A stretch of 52,690 bases of DNA, taken from positions 1 to 52,690 of the forward strand of contig JAGWHY010000009.1 in the NCBI GenBank assembly GCA_028873575.1, given 5' to 3'. Source of the DNA: Acidobacteriota bacterium. Its GTDB lineage: Bacteria > Actinomycetota > Acidimicrobiia > Acidimicrobiales > RAAP-2. Below the pieces are notes generated by a model. The model was not told where the DNA came from and made no database searches. It saw only the letters and a list, made by a program, of their open reading frames with translations. This document shows, in pieces, positions 14,970 through 23,896 of this stretch. Made by a program: the position numbers and the translations under genes. Within the stretch, counting starts at the first letter, position 1. Each line of letters starts with the position of its first letter.

Positions 14970-17516
14970 TCAGCGCTCGAGGAAGTGAACGAGTTCGCCA
15001 CTCAACGTCGCGCGATTTCGTTGCGCGATGGCGACGTTGACGTCCATGAGGTCGAGAATCTGTTCAACCTGCTGTTGACCCACCGGGAGGGGGTTGGCTT
15101 TGTGGAACGCGCGCACCTCACGCGCGAACGCGGCGTCGACGAAACTGACGGCGCCCGCGTACATGGCGTCGTAGGCGATTGAGGGGAAACGCGCGATCGC
15201 CTCGCCCTGACGCGCCGACGCGCGGCGCCAGACCTCGTGACCACTGTCGCGGCTGCGCATGAGGGCCCCGATGAGGTAGGGCGCGTCCTGCGTGCGTACC
15301 ACGGTAAAGGCGTCGTCGAGTGAGGCCAGCACGACCTCGTCGCGCCCCGAATTAGCTAACGCGAAAAGGTAGCGCTGCTCTTCTTGGGGTGAATTAGCCC
15401 CGCGACGGCGCTCGGCGCAGACCAGGTCATCCCCTTCGCGCCCCTGCGCCAGGGTGACGGCGACGACGGCGTTCGCGAGGTCTCCGCTGACCTCGTTCGC
15501 GTCAAAGCGTCGCAGGGCCTCGGCGATGACGTCGACGTCTCGTCCCTGGTGTCCGAGCACGCTCACGACGTCCGCGCGCAACTCGCTCGCCTGCGCGGAT
15601 TCACCGTCGCGCGGCGTCCACCCGAGACGCGCGAACACGGGACCGTACAACGACTCGACGACGTCGGCCAAGACGGCGCGTCCGCTCTCGTCCAATATTC
15701 GCTCGGCGAGGCCCACGGCGCGGCCGACAAGAGCCCACGCCGAAGGTTCGTCGAAGTCGCCCAGTCCTCGCGCCAGCGTGAACAGGTCCGAGAATCGAGC
15801 GCGGCCGACCTGGATGGACGCCCAGGTGTCCGCGAGCAGTACCGCGCGTTCGAGCGCGTCAAGGTCACCCAAACGACCAGCGAGTCGTCCCAGCTGATCC
15901 GTGTCGTACGCGGTGCGAAAGAAGCCCCAACCCCCACCGTTCACGATGGTCGGGCCGTTGAGCGTGATCGGCGCACTCGGCGCGTCCAGCAGTTGCGTCG
16001 TCGTGGTGCCGTCGAGGTTGCGAACCTGCATCGGCACCTTCCAGGCGTTCCCAATCGCTGACGCCTCGCGCGCGGGCGCAAACATGAAGGGCTCTTGGGA
16101 GACGACGTCGCCTTCGACGCGCAGGAGCGGAAAGCCACCTTGGAGAATCCACGTGTCCATCACGTCGCCGACGGGTTTACCCGACACCTCTTCGAGGGCG
16201 CGCCACAGATCCTTGGTAACCGCGTTGGCGTAGGCGTGACGCTTCAGGTACGCGCGGATGCCGTCACGAAACGTGGTTTCGCCGAGGTACTGCTCCAGCA
16301 TGCGCAGTACCGCGCAACCTTTGATGTAGGTCAGCACGTCGAACATGCCCCGGCACTCGTCGGGCGAGATGACTTGGTACTCAATGGGGCGAGTGGAGTG
16401 TTGCGCGTCCACCGCGAAGGCCGCCTCACGTTGAGGGTGGAAGCGAACCCACTTCTGCCACTCGGGACGGAAGTGGTCCGTACACAGCGACTCCATGAAC
16501 GTCGCGAAGGCCTCGTTGAGCCAGATACCTTCCCACCACTCCATGGTGACGAGGTCGCCGAACCACATGTGGGCCAACTCGTGATTGACCACGAGCGCTA
16601 CGCGCTCCAGCTCAACGATGGACGCGCTGGCGGGGTCAATCAACAGATCAGTCTCTCGGAACGTAATCAGACCGAGGTTCTCCATCGCCCCCGCCGCAAA
16701 GTCGGGGATCGCGATTAGGTCGACCTTGTCGCCGGGGTAGGGAATGGCGAAATAGTCACTGAAGAAATCGAGGGCGTGCGCGGCCGCCTCGATCGGCCAC
16801 GCCGTCAATTGACCCTTCCCGACCGGGTAGATGACGCGAAGCTGCGTGCCCGCCACGTCGACAACTTTCGTGGCCTCAAAGGCGCCGACGACAAACGCGA
16901 CGAGGTAGGTCGACATCTTCATCGACTCCGCGAAGACGACCTCGCGGTAGCCGTCGCCGAGCGGGGTCGAGGAGATCTCGTGCGTGTTGGCGAAGGCCGC
17001 GAGCTCCTCGGGCACTTCGAGCGTCACTTGATAGGTCGCCTTGACCGCGGGATCGTCCCAGCAGGGAAAGGCGCGGCGCGCGTCCGTGGTGGCGAACTGG
17101 GTGGTCGCGATGACGTGTTCTTGACCTTGGCCGTCGGTAAAGGTTGAGCGGTAAAAGCCCCGGAGTTGGTCGTTCAAGACGCCGTGAAAAGCGACGGACA
17201 ACGTAGCGGCACCCGGCGCCAACTCCTCGTCGAAAGTGAACGTCGCCGTTTCGAACTGCGCGTCGAGTTCGGGCGCGCGTGAGGTCATTGCCCGCTCTCC
17301 CACGCGCAGCGTCGCCCGCTCGACGTCCAGTTCAATCGCGTTCACGACAATGGCGTGCGTGGGTTCGATGATCTCGAGATCGATCTCGACGGATCCCGTA
17401 AAGCTCGCGCCCACCAGGTCGGGGCGAAGTCGAACGCGGTAACGCTGGGGAACGACGTTTGGCGTTAAGCGATAGGGATTATTGGTCTGATCGGTGGGAT
17501 TGCTCACGCCAAGCAT
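14970..17516 (-). CDS. pepN: Aminopeptidase N (M1 zinc metallopeptidase)
   Basis: About 848 aa from ATG 17516; GTG starts at 17504 and 17543 are also possible. The N-terminal beta domain is followed by the exopeptidase motif GAMEN (276-280) and the zinc site HELAH (312-316), with the third ligand Glu335 in WLNEAFATFME. The C-terminal ERAP1-like helical domain is complete. It removes N-terminal residues from peptides, probably in the cytoplasm, since no signal sequence is seen. Length is normal for actinobacterial PepN. It runs convergent to the ABC-F gene, with only 12 bp between stops. Confidence 0.95.
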   Translation of the reverse strand: MLGVSNPTDQTNNPYRLTPNVVPQRYRVRLRPDLVGASFTGSVEIDLEIIEPTHAIVVNAIELDVERATLRVGERAMTSRAPELDAQFETATFTFDEELAPGAATLSVAFHGVLNDQLRGFYRSTFTDGQGQEHVIATTQFATTDARRAFPCWDDPAVKATYQVTLEVPEELAAFANTHEISSTPLGDGYREVVFAESMKMSTYLVAFVVGAFEATKVVDVAGTQLRVIYPVGKGQLTAWPIEAAAHALDFFSDYFAIPYPGDKVDLIAIPDFAAGAMENLGLITFRETDLLIDPASASIVELERVALVVNHELAHMWFGDLVTMEWWEGIWLNEAFATFMESLCTDHFRPEWQKWVRFHPQREAAFAVDAQHSTRPIEYQVISPDECRGMFDVLTYIKGCAVLRMLEQYLGETTFRDGIRAYLKRHAYANAVTKDLWRALEEVSGKPVGDVMDTWILQGGFPLLRVEGDVVSQEPFMFAPAREASAIGNAWKVPMQVRNLDGTTTTQLLDAPSAPITLNGPTIVNGGGWGFFRTAYDTDQLGRLAGRLGDLDALERAVLLADTWASIQVGRARFSDLFTLARGLGDFDEPSAWALVGRAVGLAERILDESGRAVLADVVESLYGPVFARLGWTPRDGESAQASELRADVVSVLGHQGRDVDVIAEALRRFDANEVSGDLANAVVAVTLAQGREGDDLVCAERRRGANSPQEEQRYLFALANSGRDEVVLASLDDAFTVVRTQDAPYLIGALMRSRDSGHEVWRRASARQGEAIARFPSIAYDAMYAGAVSFVDAAFAREVRAFHKANPLPVGQQQVEQILDLMDVNVAIAQRNRATLSGELVHFLER

Positions 17517-17546
17517 GCTACGGCGCGTGAGGCGCCAGGTCACGAG

Positions 17547-18161
17547 CTAGCGACGAAAGCGCCCCGCGTTAATGAGCGGACGAAAGAGTGCCCGTCGCGA
17601 AAGAAAACGCGTGATCTCGGTCAACGTCCCGCCGAGCAGGAACCACCCCAGCGTCGTAATCCCCGCGCCCAGCACGAGTCCCGCCGCGACGTCACCCGGG
17701 TAGTGCGCCCCGACGTAGACGCGGGCGAAAGCAATCGCGACGGCGAGCACCGTGCCGATCTGGGCGACGCGGCGCGTCGCGCGCGGGCCGTAGCGCGCGA
17801 TGATCCACAGTCCCGCCGCCGCGGCGCCCGCCGCCGTCGCGTGATCCGAGGGGAACGTGTAGTCGTGTCCCTTGGCGACGAGGACCTCGACGTGCCGCAA
17901 GGTCCAGTAGGGACGCGGACGCTTCACGGCGTGAATGACCAGTTGATTAATGCCGACGGCGACGACCGTCGCGATCGCCGCCCAACCGGCGGCGGCCACG
18001 GCGCGAACGTTGTTTTTGGCGTAGCGCGCGCACCACCAGCTGTAGATCACTAACACGGCGAACAACCCAATGGCGTAAATCGCGAGAAGCTTCATGAACG
18101 GATGCGCCCACGCCGTGTGCACGGCGAAGCGATTGATCTCCCGGTAGAGACCTGCGTCCAT
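17547..18161 (-). CDS. PAP2-family phosphatase, membrane
   Basis: 204 aa; ATG 18161 follows AAGGAG. About six hydrophobic segments. The three phosphatase boxes are present: KRPRP (80-84), P104-S-D-H107 (PSGH with Gly changed to Asp) and R147-x5-H153-x3-D157. Enzymes of this type hydrolyse lipid phosphates such as undecaprenyl pyrophosphate or phosphatidic acid at the outer face of the membrane. The PSDH variant is seen in some members and should still work, since the catalytic His is kept. It lies just upstream of pepN on the same strand (31 bp). Confidence 0.85.
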   Translation of the reverse strand: MDAGLYREINRFAVHTAWAHPFMKLLAIYAIGLFAVLVIYSWWCARYAKNNVRAVAAAGWAAIATVVAVGINQLVIHAVKRPRPYWTLRHVEVLVAKGHDYTFPSDHATAAGAAAAGLWIIARYGPRATRRVAQIGTVLAVAIAFARVYVGAHYPGDVAAGLVLGAGITTLGWFLLGGTLTEITRFLSRRALFRPLINAGRFRR

Positions 18162-18248
18162 GAACACTCCTTCGCCGTTGGTTCGTCGAGCCGCTGGGCG
18201 ACCCGGCGAACGACACCCCACGCTACTGCCGCAACCGCGGCAACCGCG

Positions 18249-19148
18249 CTAGTCCAACGCGGCCAGGAAGTCCTCCACGACGCGCAGGTACTTCTCGGGC
18301 TCCTCCACGAAGGGCATGTGACTGGATTCCTCGAAGATCTCCCAGCGCACGTTCGGAATGTGATCGAAGAAGGGCTGGACCGTGGCCGGCGTCGCTTCGT
18401 CGTAACGACCCGAGATCAACAAGGTTGGTGCGACGATGTCCTTCACGCGATCAACCACCGACCAGTTGCGCAGCGTGCCCACGCAGAAGAACTCGTTGGG
18501 TCCGTTCATGGTCAAGTACACCGTGCTGTCGTCGCTCATGCACTCGAAGGTGCGCACCACGTCCGGCGGATTTGGCACAACCCGACAGACGTGCTCGTCG
18601 TAGTAGACCTGGGTCGCGGCTAGGTACTCGGGGTCATCCACGGTGCCCGCGGCTTCGTGGCGGTCGAGCGCCTCTTCCACCTCGCGGGGCAGCTGCGCGC
18701 GCAAAACCTTCGCTTCACTCGCCCACAGCTCCATGGACGCCGGCGAGTTCGAGATAATCAGTCCGCGCAGTCCGCTCGGACGTCGAATGGCGTGCTCGGC
18801 GCCCAGCATGCCACCCCACGACTGACCGAGGTAGTGGTATCGATCCTTGATGCCGAGGTGCTCGAGCAGGTTGTCGAGCTCGTCGAGAAAGAGCTGGACC
18901 GTCCAGAAGTCCTCGCCGCGATCACGCAGGTGCGTCGAACGCCCGTTACCGAGCTGGTCGTAGTGCACAACGGGGCGGCCAAATTCCGCCACGCCGGCGA
19001 TTGACGCGACGTAGTCGTGCGTACAGCCCGGACCGCCGTGGACCACTACTAACGGCGTCACGCCCGACGAGAGATCGCCCGTCACCCGGTACCACGTCTG
19101 CCATTCCCCAAAGGGCGCGAAGCCCTCGTGCACTGAAGTGTTGGTCAT
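18249..19148 (-). CDS. pip: Proline iminopeptidase-like alpha/beta hydrolase (S33)
   Basis: 299 aa from ATG 19148, 7 nt after TACCAT (leaderless pattern). HGGPGC near residue 39 is the oxyanion-hole motif typical of proline iminopeptidases. GQSWGG holds the nucleophile Ser (about 110). Later come the Asp of GRYDEATP and the His of [10 protein letters not shown]. It cleaves N-terminal residues, often proline, from small peptides, and may also act on amides. No signal peptide. It stands with PAP2 and pepN on the same strand, though 87 bp separate it from the PAP2 start. Confidence 0.88.
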   Translation of the reverse strand: MTNTSVHEGFAPFGEWQTWYRVTGDLSSGVTPLVVVHGGPGCTHDYVASIAGVAEFGRPVVHYDQLGNGRSTHLRDRGEDFWTVQLFLDELDNLLEHLGIKDRYHYLGQSWGGMLGAEHAIRRPSGLRGLIISNSPASMELWASEAKVLRAQLPREVEEALDRHEAAGTVDDPEYLAATQVYYDEHVCRVVPNPPDVVRTFECMSDDSTVYLTMNGPNEFFCVGTLRNWSVVDRVKDIVAPTLLISGRYDEATPATVQPFFDHIPNVRWEIFEESSHMPFVEEPEKYLRVVEDFLAALD

Positions 19149-19207
19149 GGCCACGATGGTAGGGGCTAGCGCTCACGCACCACAACCCAGTCTGAAGACT
19201 CGCCCGA

Positions 19208-19504
19208 TTAGTTGTCCCCACCGAAGCTGGACTCGGTCGTGGCGTCACTCGCGCGCGACGGCGAATCGTCGCCCAGGTACGTGATGGTCGAAGCCGTCGA
19301 CGACCCGCGCGACGGCGTTGGAGAAGCGGCCGACGACGTTGACGACGTCGGGGTGGTCGTCGTCACGGTCGTCGCCGCGCTCGAGACGCTCGGGTGGTGA
19401 TGGGTCACGACGATACCGACGCTCAACGCCACGGTCGCGAGAATCGTGAGTACCCACGAGGTGGTCCCTCTGAGTGGACGAGGAGTGGAGGTCACGTCGT
19501 CCAT
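19208..19504 (-). CDS. Membrane-anchored Ser/Thr-rich protein ending in GGDN
   Basis: 98 aa from ATG 19504, with GGGGA upstream. A short charged head precedes one membrane segment (about residues 16-35, SWVLTILATVALSVGIVV). The rest is Ser/Thr/Ala-rich and disordered, ending ESSFGGDN. The pattern of anchor plus Ser/Thr tail plus a terminal Gly-Asp-(Asn/Asp) recurs in the proteins at 39417-39851 and 41980-42450. No known domain. It faces the ychF gene across a short shared upstream region. Confidence 0.6.
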   Translation of the reverse strand: MDDVTSTPRPLRGTTSWVLTILATVALSVGIVVTHHHPSVSSAATTVTTTTPTSSTSSAASPTPSRGSSTASTITYLGDDSPSRASDATTESSFGGDN

Positions 19505-19592
19505 TTTTTCCCCGGTGCGTAAGAGCGAACTAAGTACCGACCCAACGGAGCTTAAAAATGGGTTTGATTCGCGCACTAGCCTTAACTGCCTT

Positions 19593-20672
19593 ATGGGACT
19601 CGCGATTGGCATCGTCGGACTGCCCAACGTGGGCAAATCCACACTCTTTAACGCGCTGACGAAAAACAACGTCCTCGCGGCGAACTATCCCTTCGCCACG
19701 ATTGAACCAAACGTCGGCGTCGTCGCCGTCCCCGACGAACGGCTCCAAGTGCTGGCCGACCTCTTTCACTCCGAACGACTCTTGCCGGCGTCGGTCACCT
19801 TTGTCGACATCGCGGGCATCGTCCGCGGCGCGTCCGAGGGTGAGGGTCTCGGCAATCAATTCCTGGCCGCCATTCGCGAGTGCGACGCCATCTGTGAGGT
19901 CGTTCGCGTCTTTCACGACGACGACGTCATTCACGTTGACGGACGTGTCGATCCCGCCAGTGACGTGGCCACTATTGAGACTGAACTCATGCTCGCGGAC
20001 CTGCAAACACTGGAGAAGGCGATCACGCGCCTCGAGCGCGACGCCAAGCGCGGCGGTGACGCCGCGGTCAAACTGGCCGAGGCGCAGCGCGCCCGCGCGG
20101 CGCTCAACGAGGGGCGCGTTATCTCGCAACTCGGCAAGGAACTCGACCGCGACCAAATTCGCGATCTGCATCTTTTGACGGACAAGCCCTTCATCTACGT
20201 CTTCAACGTCGACGAAGACACGCTCGGTGACCACTCGCGCGTCGCCGAACTCCAGGCCTCGATCGCTCCCGCGCCGAGTGTCGTGTTGTGCGCCAAAGTC
20301 GAGGCGGAGCTCTCCGACCTCGACGACGCCGAAGCGCTCGAACTCCTCCAGTCGTACGGCCAAGAAGAATCGGGTCTCGCGCAGCTCTCGCGCGTCGGTT
20401 TCACGACCCTCGGACTCCAAACCTTTCTGACGGCCGGTCCCAAGGAGGCGCGCGCCTGGACCATTCGTCGCGGCGCGACCGCGCCCGAGGCGGCCGGCGA
20501 AATCCACACCGACTTTCAAAAGCACTTCATTAAAGCCGAGGTCGTGAGCTTCGACGACCTCGTCGAGGCCGGGTCGATGGTCGCGGTGCGCGCCGCCGGC
20601 AAGGCGCGCGTCGAGGGCAAGGAGTACGTGATGCGTGACGGCGACGTCGTCGAGTTCCGCGTCGGCGTGTAA
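19593..20672 (+). CDS. ychF: Redox-regulated ATPase/GTPase YchF (Ola1)
   Basis: 359 aa. ATG 19593 is the conserved start ([17 protein letters not shown], with the G1 loop at residues 9-16). G3 is [21 protein letters not shown] replaces the NKxD of true GTPases, which explains the family's preference for ATP. The coiled-coil insertion and the C-terminal TGS domain ([14 protein letters not shown] to EFRVGV) are present. It binds ribosomes and takes part in stress responses in other bacteria. The longer open frame to 19446 overlaps the antisense small protein and is not needed. Confidence 0.95.
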   Translation: MGLAIGIVGLPNVGKSTLFNALTKNNVLAANYPFATIEPNVGVVAVPDERLQVLADLFHSERLLPASVTFVDIAGIVRGASEGEGLGNQFLAAIRECDAICEVVRVFHDDDVIHVDGRVDPASDVATIETELMLADLQTLEKAITRLERDAKRGGDAAVKLAEAQRARAALNEGRVISQLGKELDRDQIRDLHLLTDKPFIYVFNVDEDTLGDHSRVAELQASIAPAPSVVLCAKVEAELSDLDDAEALELLQSYGQEESGLAQLSRVGFTTLGLQTFLTAGPKEARAWTIRRGATAPEAAGEIHTDFQKHFIKAEVVSFDDLVEAGSMVAVRAAGKARVEGKEYVMRDGDVVEFRVGV

Positions 20673-20751
20673 GTCCAACCACTACGATGTGGCGAGGCGT
20701 ACGCGACAGAGGTCGGCGCCTGTACCAATTCAATTCCTGACAAGGAGCCTC

Positions 20752-22197
20752 ATGACCTCTGCCCTGACTGACTTCAAGGTCGCCGACCTTTCACTCGCCG
20801 CCTTCGGTCGCGCCGAAATCGATCTCGCCGAACACGAGATGCCCGGCCTGATGGCGATGCGCGAAGAGTTCGCCGCGAGCCAACCACTTCGCGGCGCGCG
20901 CATCGCGGGCTCGCTGCACATGACGATTCAAACCGCGGTCTTGATCGAGACCCTCGTCGCCCTGGGCGCCGACGTGCGATGGGTGTCGTGCAATATCTTC
21001 TCCACCCAAGATCACGCCGCGGCGGCCGTCGTCGTGGGTCCGAACGGTACTCCTGAGCACCCCACCGGCGTGCCGGTCTTCGCCTGGAAGGGTGAGACGC
21101 TCGAAGAGTACTGGTGGTGCACCGAGCAGCTGTTGCGTTGGCCCGGGCACAGCGGACCCAACATGATTCTCGACGACGGCGGCGACGCCACGTTGTTCAT
21201 CCACAAGGGTCTCGAGTTCGAGAACCTCGGCATGGTACCCGCGCCCGAGGCGACCGACTCCGAAGAGTACGGCGTCATTTTGTCGTTGCTCGACCGTATC
21301 GTGAAGTCGGGTGAGAAGATTTTCGCGCCCATGGCCGCGGGCATCGTGGGCGTCTCCGAGGAGACCACGACCGGCGTGCACCGCCTCTACGAGCGCGAAC
21401 GCGACGGCTCGCTCCTCTTTCCCGCGATCAACGTCAACGACGCGGTGACGAAGTCCAAGTTCGACAACAAGTACGGCTGTCGTCACTCGCTCATCGACGG
21501 CATCAACCGCGCCACCGACACGCTGATTGGCGGCAAGGTCGCGGTCGTGTGCGGCTACGGCGACGTCGGCAAGGGATCGGCCGAATCACTTCGGGGTCAG
21601 GGCGCGCGCGTCATCGTCACCGAAATCGACCCGATATGCGCGCTGCAAGCCGCGATGGACGGTTTTCAGGTCACCACGCTTGAAGAGGCGCTGCCCATCG
21701 CCGACCTGGTCATCACCGCGACCGGGAACCGCGACATCGTCACCGTGGAGCACATGCAGATGATGAAGCACCAGACCATCCTGGGGAACATCGGCCACTT
21801 CGACAACGAGATCGACATGGCGGGCCTGGCGAATCTGCCGGGCGTGACGCGTACGACGATTAAGCCGCAGGTCGATAAGTGGACGTTGCCCAACGGACGC
21901 AGCATCATCGTGCTCTCCGAAGGACGTCTCTTGAACCTGGGTAACGCGACGGGTCACCCCAGTTTCGTGATGAGCAACTCCTTCACGAACCAGGTAATGG
22001 CCCAGATTGAACTATTCACGAATCGCGGTGCCTACGACAAAAAGGTCTACGTCTTGCCGAAGCACCTCGACGAGAAGGTCGCGCGCTTGCACCTCGACGC
22101 CTTGGGCGTCAAGCTCACGACGCTCTCCAAGCAGCAGGCCGAGTACCTCGGTGTCGCGGTTGAGGGCCCCTTCAAGCCCGACACCTACCGCTACTAA
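20752..22197 (+). CDS. ahcY: S-adenosylhomocysteinase
   Basis: 481 aa; ATG 20752 follows AAGGAG. NAD-dependent hydrolysis of S-adenosylhomocysteine to adenosine and homocysteine. Visible family features: [26 protein letters not shown], the Rossmann motif [17 protein letters not shown], and [11 protein letters not shown], with the C-terminal PDTYRY on which the tetramer's NAD site depends. The insertion seen in actinobacterial forms ([20 protein letters not shown]) is present. The 79-bp gap from ychF shows no convincing SAH riboswitch. Its terminator seems to lie inside the 3' end of the opposing mca gene. Confidence 0.97.
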   Translation: MTSALTDFKVADLSLAAFGRAEIDLAEHEMPGLMAMREEFAASQPLRGARIAGSLHMTIQTAVLIETLVALGADVRWVSCNIFSTQDHAAAAVVVGPNGTPEHPTGVPVFAWKGETLEEYWWCTEQLLRWPGHSGPNMILDDGGDATLFIHKGLEFENLGMVPAPEATDSEEYGVILSLLDRIVKSGEKIFAPMAAGIVGVSEETTTGVHRLYERERDGSLLFPAINVNDAVTKSKFDNKYGCRHSLIDGINRATDTLIGGKVAVVCGYGDVGKGSAESLRGQGARVIVTEIDPICALQAAMDGFQVTTLEEALPIADLVITATGNRDIVTVEHMQMMKHQTILGNIGHFDNEIDMAGLANLPGVTRTTIKPQVDKWTLPNGRSIIVLSEGRLLNLGNATGHPSFVMSNSFTNQVMAQIELFTNRGAYDKKVYVLPKHLDEKVARLHLDALGVKLTTLSKQQAEYLGVAVEGPFKPDTYRY

Positions 22198-22205
22198 CGT
22201 CCGCG

Positions 22206-23069
22206 TTAGCGGTAACCCACGAAGACGTCGTCGGCTAACCCGCTCAGCCCGAGCGGGTTAGCCGCGCGGACGAACCACTCAAAGCGCATCTCCTCGCGGA
22301 AGCGCTCGCGCCCCATTTTCATCCAGAACGAATCGCCGATCTGGCTCGCGTGCGCCGCCAACGCGTCGAACTTCGCGTCGGCCACCGCGCGCACGTCGAC
22401 CGCGACGTCGATCTGATCGTCGGGCGTGCCCATGTTGATCTCGTCGCCGTCTTCGTTGGCCGGCTCGAACTCAGGTTCGGGTTCGCGCCCCGCGGCCAGG
22501 TCGGCCTCACGCCTCAGGCGGTCCTCCTCGGCCCAACGCTCGCGCCACGTCGCCATGACCGAGTCCGGCACGGCATTGAAGTAGAGCGTCGGCTCGTAGT
22601 CGAGCAGGGCGATCGCGGCCAACGTGACGCGGTGGGCCTGGATGTGATCGGGGTGACCGTAGAAACCGTAGGCGTTGTAGGTCATGATGACCTGCGGTCG
22701 CTCTTCGCGCAAGACCTCGGCCAGTTTGGTCGCGGCGTCTTCAATCGGCGTCGCCCAGAAGGAATCGGGGTCGTCGTTCTGGGGCCAGCCCATCATTCCC
22801 GAGTCGCGGTACCCCAGTCGCACGAGGCGTGAAATGCCGAGCACCTCGACCGCGCGATCGAGTTCGACGGCGCGAATCTTCGCGACCTGGTCACCGTCGT
22901 GGTGATCGGCGTCGGGCTTGGCGCCGTCGAGTGCGTCACCACACTCCCCGTTAGTGCAGGTCACCAGGACCGTACGCACGCCTTCGTCGGCGAGTCGGCG
23001 AAAGAGTCCGCCGGTCGAGCTCGCCTCGTCGTCGGGGTGCGCGTGCACCGCGAGAAACGTCAGTCCCAT
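22206..23069 (-). CDS. mca: Mycothiol S-conjugate amidase (LmbE family)
   Basis: 287 aa; ATG 23069 follows GGAGG. The LmbE zinc motif HAHPDDE is at residues 9-15, and the second His-containing motif GHPDHIQAHR near 137. YRDSGMMGWPQND is typical of Mca and MshB. The enzyme cleaves mycothiol conjugates of electrophiles, releasing the mercapturate for export and the glucosaminyl-inositol for reuse. It overlaps mshB by 10 nt, so they are translated as a unit. The coding end contains a strong hairpin (22233-22263) that also faces the converging ahcY transcript. Confidence 0.9.
   Translation of the reverse strand: MGLTFLAVHAHPDDEASSTGGLFRRLADEGVRTVLVTCTNGECGDALDGAKPDADHHDGDQVAKIRAVELDRAVEVLGISRLVRLGYRDSGMMGWPQNDDPDSFWATPIEDAATKLAEVLREERPQVIMTYNAYGFYGHPDHIQAHRVTLAAIALLDYEPTLYFNAVPDSVMATWRERWAEEDRLRREADLAAGREPEPEFEPANEDGDEINMGTPDDQIDVAVDVRAVADAKFDALAAHASQIGDSFWMKMGRERFREEMRFEWFVRAANPLGLSGLADDVFVGYR
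22233..22263. terminator. Terminator-like hairpin inside the 3' coding end of mca
   Basis: GGCTAACCCGCTC (22233-22245) and its exact reverse complement (22251-22263) enclose a 5-nt loop. It starts 36 bp after the ahcY stop. It probably ends the plus-strand ahcY transcript, while on the other strand it encodes the residues NPLGLSGLAD of Mca. No clear T-tail follows. Confidence 0.65.
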
Positions 23070-23887
23070 GTCAATCCTCCAAAGAGATCGGTCTCGTCCG
23101 CGCCCTCGCCGACCGGCGATCGAGACCAGGCGCGCTGAAAGTACTCCGTACCAAAGAGCAGACTAAAGAGATCCGCGCGCATCTCAACCAGATCGCCGTT
23201 GTCGACCTGGGAGGCGTGGGTCGCCATCGCGCGCTGCTTCACGGCAGCGAGAGCGCGCACGTCGAGTGTCGCGTTCACGAGTGATCGAGGGACGTGGGTC
23301 CCCGCCTCGACCACCCAGGCCGGCAAATAGACGCCGAGTGCGCGCGCGCCCTCCACGAAATCAGCCAAGACCTCGCGGGGCACGACGGGGTAGTAGAGGC
23401 GCTCGACACTCGCCGACAGTTCGACCGCGCGACGCGTGACCACGTTGGCAGCCACGTGATCGGGGTGGCCGTAAAACCCGTTTTCGTCGTAGGTCACCAC
23501 GACGCGAGCCCCGACCTCGTCGAACACCGCGGCGAGCACGCGCGCGCACGACGACACGTCGGCGTTGACGAACGCGCGGGGGTCCTCGTTCTGGGGCCAA
23601 CCCGCCATGCCGGAATCGAGGTACCCCAGGTTGATCGTGCGAGAAAAGCCGAGCAAGCGCGCGGCCCGCACGAGTTCACCCGCGCGGGTCGCGGCCGTCG
23701 TGAGATCGTCGTGGTCCGGCGCCTCCCCGGGTCGAGCCTCCTGATCGAGACCGAGTTGACCGAGCGTGCACGTCACCAGCGTCACCCGCGCGCCCGCGTC
23801 GGCGTAGTGACGGGCGGCCCCGGCACCAAAGAGTGACTCGTCGTCGGGGTGCGCGTGCACGAAGACGAGAGAATTAGTTGGCGTCAC
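23060..23887 (-). CDS. mshB: MshB-like GlcNAc-Ins deacetylase (LmbE family)
   Basis: 275 aa from GTG 23887. HAHPDDESLFGAGA holds two zinc ligands; YGHPDHVAAN supplies the third region, and YLDSGMAGWPQNEDP is the signature shared with Mca. MshB removes the acetyl group from GlcNAc-inositol in mycothiol synthesis. It is first of the pair, with mca overlapping its end, coupling thiol synthesis and conjugate breakdown. The assignment as MshB rather than a second Mca rests on order and on similarity around the N-terminal motif and is fairly, not fully, certain. Confidence 0.82.
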   Translation of the reverse strand: MTPTNSLVFVHAHPDDESLFGAGAARHYADAGARVTLVTCTLGQLGLDQEARPGEAPDHDDLTTAATRAGELVRAARLLGFSRTINLGYLDSGMAGWPQNEDPRAFVNADVSSCARVLAAVFDEVGARVVVTYDENGFYGHPDHVAANVVTRRAVELSASVERLYYPVVPREVLADFVEGARALGVYLPAWVVEAGTHVPRSLVNATLDVRALAAVKQRAMATHASQVDNGDLVEMRADLFSLLFGTEYFQRAWSRSPVGEGADETDLFGGLTWD

Positions 23888-23896
23888 GTTGGCAGA

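Noticed and set aside
20673-20751. SAH riboswitch before ahcY
   Set aside because: The gap is only 79 bp and does not show the conserved core of the motif as I know it; an ordinary Shine-Dalgarno precedes the gene.
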